DNA of 64,000 bases from Marthasterias glacialis (lineage: Eukaryota > Echinodermata > Asteroidea > Forcipulatida > Asteriidae). The first letter of the stretch is position 1, and every line of letters begins with the position of its first letter. Position numbers and translations under genes: made by a program. The notes under the pieces were generated by a model, which saw only the letters and a list, made by a program, of their open reading frames with translations, ran no database searches and had not been told where the DNA came from. Shown here piece by piece: positions 1 through 12,332 of the stretch. Location of the stretch: the NCBI GenBank assembly GCA_911728455.2, contig OU452219.1, positions 3,408,320 to 3,472,319 of the forward strand, in the 5' to 3' direction.

Positions 1-125
1 TTTTGTTTACACTTGGAAGGGCACTTGCATTGTAGTCTAGCTGTTGATATATTTCTTTTTAAGTTAGTAGAAACCCTTGTGTATGGCGAATGAGCTGACT
101 TTTGTCAATGTTTAACTCCATGTAG

Positions 126-3100
126 GAGGATGTGAAGTCGTTAATCGTTCATATTGAAGAAGCGTACGGCAACGTTTTTGATACCGTAGACTACGTCAGT
201 ACATTCAAAGGACTGAAGTTGAAATACGAGCAGCATGTAGATCGCGTCAACAACAAGCCTAACTTGGACAGGTAGGTGATGTCAGAGACCATCCCCCCCC
301 TTCTAGGCATTTCTGGAGTCCTATTTGGTGTAGATACCTGGTGTGGAATTTCAAGAAGGCAATCAGTGGCTTACCATTGCCTCTTGTTGTCTTGGGCTCG
401 ACCTTTGTACCTCTGTTGACCCAATTTATCTGACGTTATCATTCACGCTAAATCTTTGTCACTATTTTGCGAGTGGGACCCTGTGTTACTTTACAGGGAT
501 CATTGTATGCAACACACGGCAGACAGTAGCAGTGTGTGACAGCGTGTGACAGCAGTATTAGATGACTAATATTCTATTGAATTACACCATTCTCAAATGA
601 GTGGCCTTGCCTCTTCATTCAAGAGTGGAAAATTATCAGCCCAAATCACAGGATAACCTTGAAGTAAAGTTTGCATTGCCCGATCTTCGCCGAAACAAAT
701 TTTGTTGTTTAGAATTTTTTCTCAGAACAAATTTAGACAGTTGATGCTGTTTCAAAACGAACAACATGCAAAAACTTTCACGTATGCCACGGATAATGCA
801 TAAAAATACATGTAACAAGCAGAATAGTTTGTACATGGCTGATGGACGTGAGATAATGTCAGGATCCCGACAATAATTCATTTTTAGTTTTTAATTAACT
901 ACCACTAATTATTTGTCGATTTTTTTTCTTTTCTTGCAACACCATAAATGAAAGCTTATAACTTTCTCAAATCTGTAAAAATAGCTATTTAAAATTTAGG
1001 TTAAAATTTTGGGGTCAAATCGGCGAAAAATTGGAACTAGCATTTTATAAGTACCAGCACACAATTCATCTCAAAAGACAAACAATCTGCACTTTATACC
1101 CAAGCCATACAATATCTGTACGGGTGTTCTCTCTCTCAAAGTAGAGGAAAGTCCCATTATAACTGGTATGTCTTATCTCTCCTAGCAGTATTCGACAGAC
1201 AAACATCTTACAGACGAGTAGATATCGTCGAGATGCCCGCGCCTTAGATGAGGACGAAGAGCTCTGGTTCAATAGAGAAGATGAGACGGACGATGATAAT
1301 ATCGTGGTTGCAGACACCACTTTCAGGTCCGCCAAGGTTGAGGTGGAACTTGATTCCATCAATAGATTTGTGGAGAGCAAGAAAGGTAAGAATATGCTTA
1401 TTATTTATGTGTTTTTTTTACCCACACACCGATGTGTGTTAAGCACTGTATACTCAGTACTTTCCTGAGTCCTGTGAAAAAAAAAATCCACAGGCATATT
1501 CCTCAGGTGGGATTAGAACCCACGACCACGTATTCTTTAAACAAACTCTTTGAATAAACTCCCCCAAACCATCAAGGACGCACAAACTCTGGACAGATTT
1601 AAATCCCTGCTCGAAACCCATTTGTTTACCCTTGTTTAATTGTGTTAATATCTATACTCCGTACAGCACATTGAGACTATGTGTAAAATGCGCTTTATAA
1701 GAAAGGTTTTTTATTAATATTATTATTGTTAAGTGGACTTAAGCAGTCACATGAAGTTTCATGAAATGGGCTGCAACTCAGCCACTGTACCGCATGCAAT
1801 ACATGTTCTAGTGAGATGGTGTCATTCTTTTTACCTTTGCTTTGAAGAGTTGAAGGAAGTGGCACATCTTTAGAGTTCAGAACACTGCACTTATTCTTAA
1901 AAAACAAACAGAGTGTGAAAGGTACATGGTTAATGTTTTTGTCCATGACTGACAAAATAAAGCGAATTCAGAAAAAAATTAACAAGGTAAAAATCAGGAC
2001 TATTAGAACCAGTATCAAATTAATACTTTCCCAGTCGCCTCTATTTTGATCTGATATTCAACATTTATCTTGGTCATTCAAATTGACATTCGTAAATCAA
2101 ATTGGAACAAGGGCAAAATCCCTGAATCCTTGTGTTCTACGCTTTTGTTTATTGGGACTTATTTATAGAATTTGAACAAAGCTTCAGATGGAAATAAGTG
2201 TTCAGGAAATTAACCATGTTTGTCTCTTCCTTGAATTGAATATGTTCAACTTCAGTTGGGCGGAGGTCTATGTTTGACTCATATCCCTTCGTCAGGTCAC
2301 ATCCATGTTGCTCGGAAAACTCACAAATCAACTTACTTTTCACCGGGATAAAGCAAGGAGAAAGTTTTACAATACCGAAGACATGGTTCAGGCTCAGTTA
2401 TTTTTTACATGGTAGAAAGTTGGTTTTGGTTCCAGTTGTCCCTGGATATATTCCCGTCTGGAATGCTGTTATTCGATCTTCTGACTGTTGCCTTGCTAGG
2501 CATAAGAAATCAGCTTTTTACATCTGTAGCCAAACATGCATGCCCTTACCCAAAGTTTTGTCTGAAAAAACGTGGAGTTTTTTCAATAAATGTTTTACTG
2601 GTTATTTCAAATTGTTTTTTGCTTTTGTTTTTTTCAAAACAAGACTAGATGAATGTATTCTTCCCAAAATTCTATGTAATATCCTTTTAGTTTTGTTATT
2701 TGTGCAAACCTAAGAAGCCTCTAAAAGTGACAGTTGATACAATCAGAATTTTTTTCTATTCATGTTTGCAATGGATATTCGGCAATTGTTTTTTTTGTTT
2801 TTTTTTAGCGTGGGTTCTGCTGCCCATACTTCATATAAAGTTTAAAGGTGACCCAGAATAAAATAAACTTATTTTTCTCATCCTTGCTCAAGACAACCCC
2901 TTATTAAGTAAAGACCCTCTGACCAGCAATGGCAGACCAACAAGCCCTGTCCGGCTAGCAACTGGTGCCCTGTCCAGGACGGTTACCACACCCAGACCTA
3001 CCAGCCCAGTTAATTTGATGACGAAGAAGATAGCGGATGAACCTCAGGAAACGACAAATACCAAAGCAGCTGTAGCTACAACAACTGAAATGAAGACGGC

Positions 3101-4142
3101 TACTACAAATAGCATCACAACAAAGGTTGGTTGTCATGTTTCGCTCATGCGCATTCCGGTTGGCTCAGTGGTTTCTTTCCCTGCCTTTCACCTCTGTGGA
3201 CCCTGGTTCAAATCCCGGACTGGAGCCTTACATGTGGATTGGGTTTTCAGTCCCCGTCTGATTGTGTGGGTTTTCCCTATTTGGGGTTTTCCTCCCACAT
3301 CCAAAACTGACATTTCTTCAACATCTTCTCTACACAGGTATCTTCAGGCCTACGGGTCACAGTGCAAGTCACTTTTAGGGTCCCTTGATTTCATTACCAG
3401 AAAGATACAATAATAATAATAATACCTCTAGGCCACTTGTACATATGCTACTCAATTGACTTTTAACATTCTGTTTGGGTTGAGCTTTTAATTTTTGTTG
3501 ACCATTTCTAAATGACACTGGACATTTCCTTCTCAATTCTGAAGAGGGAAATAATCGGGGATAAAAAAAATGTTAGACTTCTATGCCATTTCAGAACATT
3601 TTGTGTCTGCTTGGTTCAAAAGGAGGCTGTTATTTTCTTGAGATATAAAGAACCCTACTCGTTGATCTACTTTTCCAGGGCTAAGGATACTAACCCCAAA
3701 TACTCTGAAAATCTATAACTCCGGGGTGTTTCCAAAAGTTTCCAAAAAGTGGAAATGCCAATATTTCAATATACGTCCTAAAATGTGGATGCTATTTTTC
3801 AGACCTTTCAGACTCTCATTCCTTGTAAACTTGTTATAAAATATGTACCTAGAAGAAAAACTTGATGGTCTCAGTCAAGAAACAGAAAGCAGATTTCTCC
3901 GTTTGAGAAAAAAAACTGCTGACTGCATTCTTTTTTTGTGGAATCAGGTCACTGCAGTCTACTGGGAGGAAATCGAGTGAGCAAATGGTCAGGGAGAAAA
4001 AAAAAGAGATTCTGAACGGTTGTTTTGTCTTGTTTGTTAGCAGGGAGGCATTGTTGGACTCGTAGATTACCCAGACGAAGATTCAGATGAAGAGGACGAC
4101 GATGTGGAACCGCCCTCCAAACGACCTCGCATCACCTTCTAA
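126..4142 (+). CDS. PPP4R3: PPP4R3 (SMEK) C-terminal part, four exons, 5' part outside window
   Basis: Regulatory subunit 3 of protein phosphatase 4, a scaffold that directs the PP4 catalytic subunit to substrates in nucleus and cytoplasm. Four coding exons can be read: 126-271, 1189-1385, 2893-3125 and 4044-4142 (stop TAA at 4140-4142). Phases join without a shift (0, 2, 1, 0) and all introns are GT/AG. Exon 1 contains DYVSTFKGLKLKYEQH and exon 2 RYRRDARALDEDEELWFN. The middle is a Ser/Thr/Pro-rich linker, and the last exon reads GGIVGLVDYPDEDSDEEDDD, then the basic tail PPSKRPR, a likely nuclear localisation signal. These blocks occur in this order at the C terminus of vertebrate PPP4R3A/B; the EVH1-like and armadillo parts must lie upstream of base 1. 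Exons 2 and 4 begin at tandem NAGNAG acceptors (TAGCAG), so single-codon splice variants are possible. The family assignment is firm; which paralogue number applies cannot be told, and an invertebrate probably has one copy. Confidence 0.93.
1436..1530. repeat. tRNA-like SINE fragment in PPP4R3 intron
   Basis: The segment TGTTAAGCACTGTATACTC and a B-box-like stretch (GATTAGAACCCACGACC, reverse orientation) recur together at about 29132-29345, where a longer copy is seen. Two similar copies show this is a dispersed repeat, not a gene. Confidence 0.45.
1551..1705 (+). mobile_element. LINE 3' end: C-terminal ORF2 scrap plus tail
   Basis: One frame reads NKLPQTIKDAQTLDRFKSLL and ends at a TAA near 1639. 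This is the short conserved block just before the stop in ORF2 of CR1/L2/Jockey-like LINEs (SLP..i......FK..L...LF). The following text, with ATTGAGACTATGTGTAAAAT and GCGCTTTATAAG and an AT-rich end, looks like a LINE 3' tail. The copy is a 5'-truncated dead fragment inside a PPP4R3 intron. Confidence 0.6.
3148..3423 (+). mobile_element. tRNA-derived SINE, GGGTTTTC family, sense copy
   Basis: A box-like GGTTGGCTCAGTGG and B box GGTTCAAATCCCGG are followed by a body with TGGATTGGGTTTTCAGTCCC and GGGGTTTTCCTCCCACATCC. The copy ends in an (AAT)n tail at about 3405-3423. It starts just downstream of the PPP4R3 exon ending at 3125. Antisense relatives lie at 20505, 20915, 22555, 24595 and 58485, which shows this is a family. 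Confidence 0.72.
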
Positions 4143-6560
4143 GATTTACCACCATCACTTTCAGCCCTGTCCCAACCTCCTGCAGCTTGAATCGCAGCCT
4201 TGACCCCTGGAAGGAGGATCCAGTGTGTCCTTTCATTTTCATCGTGCAGTCCTAATTTGGACAGCTACCAAAAAATCTGTAATGATGCTGGCGCTGGTAG
4301 ATTTTGACTTGGGAAGATACAAATTGTCTGGGCAGAGGAAACATGGACTCAGTGCGACCCTGGTAGAACATCAGAAAAGGGTGTTAAGTAACTTGTTGTG
4401 TATGTATTAATACTGTGACAATTTTTAAGTTAGGGTGAACAATTTGAATAAGTTTTGGAGAGAACTGTTATGTACTGTTATTGCAATAACTTGACGAGAG
4501 CATTTCTTCCCCAGGTTCCATAGGCTGTGAGACAACCTTTGACAAAGCACAAAAGATTCCCGTTGACCATCTTTTTTAATTGTTCAATGGTTGTACAAAC
4601 CTTTGAAAGTGAATTGTCATAAGTGACAAGCGATTTTATATTCGGAAGTGACGAATAAACTGCAACATGCCAAAGACGAAATGGCATTCAGTGTTATTTG
4701 TTTTTTTTTACATGTGACTTCGAATAGCATTGCTCATGTCCAAGTACAAACTAGGTGCACTAGGTGTCTTGCGAAGAGAATAACATTTTCAGACCAAAAC
4801 TATTTCGGACCATCAGACATTCGACCTTAAAAGAAAAGAGATGATGTTTTTATCATTAGTGTAGATTTTGTTTTAACAAATGAAACAGATGTACATGACT
4901 TGTTGGTAATGACCGTTTTTTGTTTCTGTTTTATTGTACCACGTTGGTTTGTGACAGTGTCCCTTTAAGAAGTTAAGTAAAAAAGAAATCTAAGTTGGAT
5001 GTCGGATATGGCTTAAGTGATGCTTTACGTACATAGTTCAGTGTATTCTCGGAGTCGGCTTCACGTGATACTTTGAAAACTACCGTATCTATGGGCACAG
5101 GCTTTTGTGTCCAATACGCTGTTGCAAAAGGACCTGTTGTAGGAATCTAAAATATTTGGCTTCATGATGCAACCCCAGCCAAGACTTGGGCTTGTGTTGG
5201 GGGAAACCTAAGACCGTTTCAAAAATTTCAGTTAGAATTGTTTTACAAAGCGTGATGCCACTGACGTCTTAAGTTGCAACTTTTGCCAGTGGATTTAACT
5301 AACAAAATATTGACTTGAAGGGAAGATTGGAGAAAACATTGAGAACGTGTAAGTCAAGTTCACTTCTAGACATTGTCATGTTGATGCGGTTGGCGTCATG
5401 TACATCACCTTATATCAGTGAACAATGTTTTAGTGGCTTGTTAGAAGTTTTTTGACTATAGAATATCATGTTTCGTTGACTTTTTATATGTGCCTTAGTT
5501 GAGAACCAGTTAGACAACTTAAGGTCTTGTCACCCAAGGCTATTTCTACAGGCAAATCGGAGGCAACGAACTGCACACACTGTATGTAACAGGTATTTTT
5601 TTCCGGTGGGACAAGACATTTGGGGGTTTTCTTCTAACAGTGTCTTACTACCCACAAGAAAACTAATGTGGAAAATTGAAATATGAAGTGTTGATTTCTG
5701 GGAGATTGCATGGAACTGGTTACTTGTAGATTGCCTTCTGTGACATGGCCCTTAGATTTGCCAAATATGGACTTTGTTTCGTAGTGTGGAAATGTTTAAC
5801 ATCTGGGCACGCGAGAAGCATAACCCCGAATGAAGCCAAGAAATGTTATTTATTATTAAACGATTTATGTATGATGAACTTTTGACAATTTTAGAAGTAT
5901 TGTGATACATACAGATCAGTCCTTTTTGTGGCAAGGTTTTTTTTTTATGAAAGTTACCAGAACAATTTTATTACTGGTTCAGCATAAGGAAGTCCAAATT
6001 CTGATTTGACAATTTCCTCATTTGGTGTTATTTGACTCACTCCCATGAATGGAGCATGAAGTCCAAATAGGTAAGAAGTTACTTTGTATCTTACAGATCT
6101 CAGGAAGTACAGAAAACTCTGCTTTGGAAAGATTTTGCTCCTTTTTTTCAGAGAGGGGTGGGGGTGGGAGGTCAAATCCAAGCAATTGAATGGATGGGTG
6201 GAAACCTGATTAAGAGATAGCCGGGACAACTTAAGATCTGTGGAGATTCCAAATAAATGGACAAAGGGGGAAGTTACTGAGTGGTATGGTAACTGAAGTG
6301 TACAGCTGAAGTCATGCTTGGCCTCGGATCGGTGCAGATGATGTTCCAGTCGTCCGGAGAAATTTGACCCCATAAGGGGTTTGCATTTCGGTAGATGATG
6401 ATGTCCATTGTTGATCAAAACCTGGTTCCATGTTGGCCCTTTCTAAAAGTAATTTTTTTTTGTAAACACTGTACAGAGACAACAGAATTAGGTCTGTATT
6501 TCGTTGGATAACTGCTTGTCACTTATCTGTATGTTGTAGACAATAAAACAGCAGTGATTT
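4143..6560 (+). other. Probable PPP4R3 3' UTR with two candidate poly(A) signals
   Basis: No exon or transposon was recognised in the 2.4 kb after the PPP4R3 stop. AATAAA occurs on the plus strand at 4654-4659 and again at 6542-6547; either could end the transcript. Sequence between them is low in recognisable repeats, which fits a long 3' UTR. The extent is inference; RNA reads are needed to place the end. Confidence 0.45.
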
Positions 6561-6631
6561 AATGTTTGCAGCTATCATGGTATGCTAATGAAATTATGTG
6601 ATGCGGATGTGAAATTATGGAGAGAACTAAT

Positions 6632-6656
6632 GAGAGAGAGAGAGAGAGAGAGAGAG
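6632..6656. repeat. (GA)n microsatellite
   Basis: Uninterrupted GA dinucleotides for about 25 bases, just downstream of the distal poly(A) signal of PPP4R3. Confidence 0.9.
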
Positions 6657-7356
6657 TGGTTTTATGTGTGTATGGGGGGAGGGGAGGTGATTTTGTGTCC
6701 TGGTGCAGGCCATTTTGGGCCACCATTGTTGTACAATGTTAAAACTGTTTTTATTTGTAATTTTAATTATGATTTCAATGACATTATTCATTTTGGTTTT
6801 TGTCAAAAACCTGTTCAGAAAACATTGAATTTGTTAGATAGATTGAGCTAAGAGATTTTCCACTTCAGAAGGAGCATTGAATAGAAGGGGGTTGCTGAGG
6901 CTGCTACATTGCTTTTTTGCAGTGCAGTTCGATAAGTTTTTAAGAAACTCTGCAAAGTGAGAAAATGTCGCCACCAGCTTATTGACATTGATGTTATTCT
7001 GGTTGGAAAATCGACCAAATTTTGTTCGGGCTTTGAAATTTATGAGTCGATAATTTTCTTCTTTTTTTTATTTTGCAAGCATCCCATGGAAGTGTCATAG
7101 GTAAAGGGAATGTGCTTTTAGATGCATTATACGTGGATGAAAGGTGTAAATTATATTCACAGAATGTCAGAAAATATCTCTAAATATGTGATTGCTTACT
7201 TGAAAACAACTTGACTATTTAGAGTTACTTTCCTTGCCACACTTGATGCCAAATGTTTGATTTGTAATTTTTGTATTGGCTTGGTTTAATTGAAAATAAC
7301 TGATCATAGTTACATTTACTTTTCCGTTCCCATTTGTAAAGCAGAAGATACACCAG

Positions 7357-7488
7357 GGGCCAATTTCATGGCGCTTTGTTACCAAAGAATTCTGCGCTTC
7401 CGGCGACCTGTAAAGCCCGTACTCCTATGGGCCGTGGCAGGGCGTAAGCGCAGAATTCCACTGTAAGCAGAGACATGAAACTGGGCCT
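7357..7488. repeat. Foldback element with GGGCCAATTTCATG ends
   Basis: It begins GGGGCCAATTTCATGGCGC and ends ACATGAAACTGGGCC, an imperfect inverted terminal pair. Inner arms (TTCTGCGCTTCC versus AAGCGCAGAATTCC) are also complementary. It belongs to the GGGCCCAATTTCATAGAGC foldback group seen elsewhere in the window. Confidence 0.6.
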
Positions 7489-8170
7489 AGTTGTATCGTC
7501 TTATTAAAAGAAAATCGTCAAAAAATTACTACAGAAAAGTGCACTTTACACATAAACAATCACCTTGAGAAGTTTATTCCAGCTGAGGACATTTCAAATC
7601 AAGTTATCATTTCATTATAAAGAGCGTGGCATCATTCGGTAAAGTAAATCTGGATAGTTCAGCGGTTTCTGTAATTCGCGGAACAAGGATAGCTTTCTTG
7701 ACATTCTGTTAATGACAACATAGTATTGATCAAAATTGAATCTTGAATATGTAATGACTGATTTCTGCTCTGTAACAGGTATTGTGTATAGCAGCCTATT
7801 GGGTGTATGTAAATAAACATTTTCTTCGTAATAATTTCCAGAGTCCTGTCTCTTGTTCTTTGTCTCATTTTCCTCTGTGGTTTAGATTGACATCGTGGAG
7901 AGTGTCCCGTCCCATGGTCAGATGCTGAAGCTCAGTGATTATGAGGTTGAGGCACAGTATTGGTAGGATCATAAGGTTAAAATTGACTAGCCTGTTTTCA
8001 GATTCAATGTTCTGCATTGACGCGGATTAGGTTTCTCTTATCTGTACATCGGTGACTCGATTTCAAGTTCAAACTTGTATTAACTGGTTTATTTAGTGTC
8101 GGATAGAATCATGCCACAAGTGCGATATTGTCGTACTCCACATCCTTATGTAGTATAACATAACCACCAG

Positions 8171-8480
8171 GGCCCGATTTCACAGAGCTGAATCAGCACA
8201 AAAAGCAATAATTGTGTGCAAAAGAAATTGAAAAAGTACAAAACAATGGGAGACTTTGGAACGATAGGTGGCAGCAGACTTGCCAGTTAAATTGGTTTGA
8301 GTAGTTGTAAGCATGCGCACATTTCTGAGAACAGTGGATTTACCACTGATCTCTATTAATAGAGATCAGTGTGATTTACTTGGTAAGTCTGCTGCCACCT
8401 AGTGTCCTCAAAGCCTCCCAATTAATTGTGCTTACCAGAATAAGGTTACCAGCCAAATTAACATGTCACATGTATGTACC
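8171..8480. repeat. Older GGGCCC-type foldback interrupted by a younger foldback
   Basis: The left end GGGCCCGATTTCACAGAGCTG and the right part TTACCAGAATAAGGTTACCAG match the group at 11270, 33413, 39471 and 54248. The block 8247-8420 sits inside it and has its own inverted ends, so this is a nested insertion. Confidence 0.55.
8247..8420. mobile_element. Foldback MITE with CTCF-like motif in each arm and central palindrome
   Basis: Ends TGGGAGACTTTGG and CAAAGCCTCCCA are inverted. The arms carry AGGTGGCAGCAGACTT and, reversed, AAGTCTGCTGCCACCTAGTG. The centre holds a perfect palindrome, CACTGATCTCTA followed by its complement (about 8344-8371). A second member of the family lies at 37696-37803. 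No coding capacity. Confidence 0.7.
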
Positions 8481-11400
8481 CTTTGTGGCTGGTTCAATGA
8501 TCCAAAGGATTGATCGCCGTTTGGATTAGCGGTAGTCTGGTTGCCAGACCAAAAAATTATCTGACTATTCTCTCAAAGATTTTTATCAAGAGTCGTCAAG
8601 GAATCGTTGGTCAGGGAACAAGACTATACCAACTTGAGGGCTCTATCTCGAGATTGCCAATGGCGGCGGGGTGTTCTTTTGTTTTTCTGCAGTCCGAAAT
8701 TGCCACTGTCGTAATGATTTTCAATAGGGATTTTTTTAATCGAATCCAAAAAGGGAATCCTTAAAAAGAAATTGAAAATGCACGTGAGTGGCAATTCTGA
8801 ACTGCAGAAAAATAAATTGTTGGCGGGATGATTCCTTTTTCTGCAAAAAGTATTCAGGTTGGCACTTTTTGATTTCTGATTTTTTATATATAAATATATA
8901 CCCGACGACCCCGGGATTTGCGACCCGTGTCGCCGGCGTAAATCCTCGACGAGGCCCCCCATTTTCTAAACACATTTTTTTTATCGGCTGATTTTTTCCC
9001 CAAAGAAGATTTTTTAAAAACACCAACAGTTCAAACTATACTTTTAATTTTTTTTTCTTGACTTTGACAGTATTTCAGACATAAATTTTTCTATGGAACA
9101 TTGATGCTGGTATGAACTTCATAATCAGTAAGCTTTCAGAATAAAAAACTAATTTTAAAAACAATGGGTTAACATTCTGAAAAGTGTGCGCGGTTTTTCA
9201 CAATGTTTTCCTTACTCAGACGACGGATTGAGTTCAAATTTTCACAGGTTTACGATCAATTCTTGTTATATGGAATCACATTAAAGAATAATACTGCACT
9301 ATAAGCATTACCAATCCTATATTTTACCTTTAAGCACTTCAACCAATAATTCTTTACCCGAAATAAAAACCTCATCATGGCGCAGCCATTTTTCTGTTCT
9401 TGCCGCAAATGTATCCAAATTGATCGAGGCTTGAGGACAAAATGGTCTGGTCCTTTATTGAGGAGGCCATTTCACCTTTTGTTTTCAGTCGTGTATACAG
9501 GGAACCCAACAACCATGACAAGTAAAAACAGTAACACGGTGTTCGTGCACTGGTGTAGCAGGGGGGGGTGCAGGGGGCAGCTGCCTCAAGTGCTGCTCCC
9601 CGTGGAACATCTTGCCCTTTGCCTGCCCCTCCCCCCTGTCAGCTTCTGGACACCGTAAAATTTGCTATAATCCGGCCATTTTTACTACCCCCTCTACAAA
9701 TGGCCCCTTTTATCCCCCCTGCAAAAAAAAAGACAGATGCTGGCTGCGCCACTGCGTGAGTATCTTTGTAGTTTTAAGCGAGTGAAATTATAGGTTTATT
9801 TCATTACCATTCTACATAAAAAAAAAAACTAACAATCATTTATTTCACATACTATTATACATTTATTTACAATAACTTTCTTATACATTAGTTATAACTA
9901 TACATTTCATTTGATTAAATAAACACTGATTACATGTACAAAATGGTGCGGCCATCATGTTTTGTCCATTCAAATTGAAGTAACCAAGAGAAAATTATTG
10001 TGCTACCTTTTAAAAATTATAATACGAAACAGTACATAGCACATGACAACACGGTGATATCATAACAGTGGTCTAAAGCCTATAGAGAATTTAACATGTT
10101 TACTGCTTTCGACTTAGTCTGTGGCCATATAGTTTAAAAACATAATTATTTCGTAGATCCAAAGGTATTTATAATTGTTTCTTATTATTTAAGACCCATG
10201 CATGGGTCACCCGGCCATGGCCATGGCCATGTGAACGTTTAAATCGTATGTCTTACTGTGCATATTTAGGATAACTTAGTGCGTTCATAACGTTCGAGGA
10301 CAAACCAGACTATAAATAAAATAAATAAATATGCTTACTTAGGTTTGCTATCACCACCAAGGTTAAACTTGAGTAAATAAAAAAAACTGCACCACGACAA
10401 TAATAAATTATACTATAGCCTATTTACTACAACAACTTTATAAAACAAAGGTAACATTTGAATAGGATGTACCAGTAAAGCATTAAACCAAAAAAATAAA
10501 CCTATGGAATTAACCCGGGAAACACGCACGATTTAAACAAAGGCTTCGGGCTTCATGGCAACAAATCGAAAAGTTGCTTTGAGCGCTAAGAAAACAAAAT
10601 GCTTGTTTTATGTTTGTGAACGCTTTTGAAGCAAATGGATTTTATTTTGTTATATACAAATGCGCAGATTGAATTGTGCTTGTGCTGAAGTTGTAGTGAG
10701 ATGGTTAAAATTTAGTGATTCTTATTATGGTTAAAGTTGATAGTGTTGGGGATTAAGGGTTAGTATTAGTTTTTAGGATTATAATAGTTAAGATTATGGT
10801 GTTATGACCGTGGCTAGGGTTTGCGGGGGCATTGCAATTTCACATGCACGCATGCACTGTTAAACACGTATTTTGTCTATTTTGCGCTCAAGGGAGTGTG
10901 CACTTTGAAATTTCTCAATTTTGAATGTACTTTTATTTTTAACAAATACATGTAAAGTTTGCTTCGTTGTAGTCTTGATGAAGCACCCGGAAAAAAATCG
11001 ATTGATTTAAACGAAGTTACAACCCTTCAAACTACAAAACACCATTTAGTCACTAAAGGCCAATCCGAACCAGTTTAGGGCATATCGAAGATTTGGTCCA
11101 GTTTAACCACCTTCATAAAAAAAGTAAACCCTTTTTCACAAAGTTGGTTTTATAATACAGTGACCGTTAACGTAAAACTTTCTCGCCGGGATGAACACTT
11201 TGGAGTCTTCACTTTAAGTTTGTAATTGACACGACCATTACTTAAACACCTGTGCCCAATTTTAAAAAAAAATCATGCTTGACAGAATAAGGCTAACAGC
11301 CAAAAGAGCATGTCACCTGTACAATCTGTGACTGGTATCCTGCTTACTGTTGCTTAGCAGAAAACTTGTAAGCACTATTTTCTGCCTAAGCAGCTCAATG

Positions 11401-11912
11401 AAATTGGGCACTAAGTTTCGAATTGACATGACCATACTCAAACACCAGGCTCTTATCAGATGACACTTGTGAAAATTAAAGTGTGGCACAGCTTTAGTTT
11501 CGTGACGTATGCATTAAATAAAATTCTTGAGTTGGAAAAATTGACAAATTATAACTAAAACAAAACTTCCCCAACTTTAATTGAGTTTTTGGCTAGCAAA
11601 AACATTCAGAAAATGTGCTAACACTATAACAAGGCTTTGGGGTAAATCATTTGACTGTTTGTTTTTCCCTATGAATGCTGTTCCATCTTGAAAGTTGTAT
11701 TTCTAACTATACTCTGAAACCACCAAAATCCAACGGATTTTGTTCCTGAATTTGATCAATTTAATTTTCACGATATGCCGATCATTCTTGGCATTGATCG
11801 AGGCCAGATGTACAAATTCTATCCAGTCAAATGGTGTGGGTGCCTAGTTACAAGATGGTGTTGGATTTTATTGGAACCAGGAATGAAAAAGTGAAGAAAA
11901 CTTAGCTTATGG
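8481..11912. other. Intergenic, repeat-rich, no gene recognised
   Basis: Contains a segment with AT-rich and CCGGCG patches (8500-9020) and a GC-rich stretch with G and C runs (about 9550-9770) resembling the pyrimidine/purine-run repeat near 45500-45870. A GGGCCC-type foldback lies at about 11270-11412. Frames here are short and unsupported. Confidence 0.45.
11270..11412. repeat. GGGCCC-type foldback, degraded
   Basis: GAATAAGGCTAACAGCCAAA, GCTTAGCAGAAAACTTG and the end CTCAATGAAATTGGGCACT match the better preserved elements at 33413-33573 and 54248-54442. Confidence 0.5.
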
Positions 11913-12332
11913 ATGTATATTTGGTTTGCGGTAACACCATGTGATTATATCTGCTTTGCTATATACAGTAAATTGAAGGCTTGTCTTGCTATTAGGCCTA
12001 TTCTACTACCGCGGAGTAGATTTCGGAATTCGGGAGACAACTTAGTTTTGAAAAGAACTGTCCTGCTTTTTAAGTACTACCAGGGGGTAGGAAATCGGCC
12101 GGGACTACTACTACTTTTTCGCTTAGTGGATTGAGGGGACTTCTCGGATAACTTCACTGCCGCGGAGTGCGTTTGGTCTCAACGTTTCGACAAGCCTGCT
12201 CTATAGTCATCATCAGGACATGGACTCCACGGTAGTAGACTAATATCAAGACAAGTTCTCACAAGAACAATCTACTGTATATAGCAAAGTAGATATAATC
12301 ACATGGTGTTACCGTAAACCAAATATACATTG
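11913..12332. mobile_element. About 420-bp foldback MITE
   Basis: The left arm ATGTATATTTGGTTTGCGGT runs through ACACCATGTGATTATATCTG. The right arm is its near-perfect reverse complement, ending ACCAAATATACAT. The arms stay complementary for over 100 bases with few mismatches, up to the ACTACCGCGGAG region. The interior contains CGAAACGTTGAGACC on the minus strand, related to the shorter foldbacks at 19079 and 59742. Confidence 0.75.

Larger units (their letters stand above)
6561..8165. other. Intergenic, no gene recognised
   Basis: The stretch holds a (GA)n microsatellite at 6632-6656 and a foldback repeat at 7357-7488. An exon-like segment follows a strong pyrimidine tract near 7860-7912 (see findings). 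No long or conserved reading frame was recognised. Confidence 0.5.

Noticed and set aside
8510-9026. Overlapping frames on both strands at 8.5-9.0 kb
   Set aside because: The sequence looks like repeat DNA with AT-rich and GC patches. No frame shows a recognised domain and both strands are equally open.
12190-12222. Hammerhead-ribozyme-like core (CTGATGA ... GTC GAAAC) on the minus strand in the foldback at 11913-12332
   Set aside because: CTGATGA and GAAAC are present, but stem II would need a bulged base next to the core and no matching stem III with a GUH cleavage site is visible. Probably a chance or decayed resemblance.
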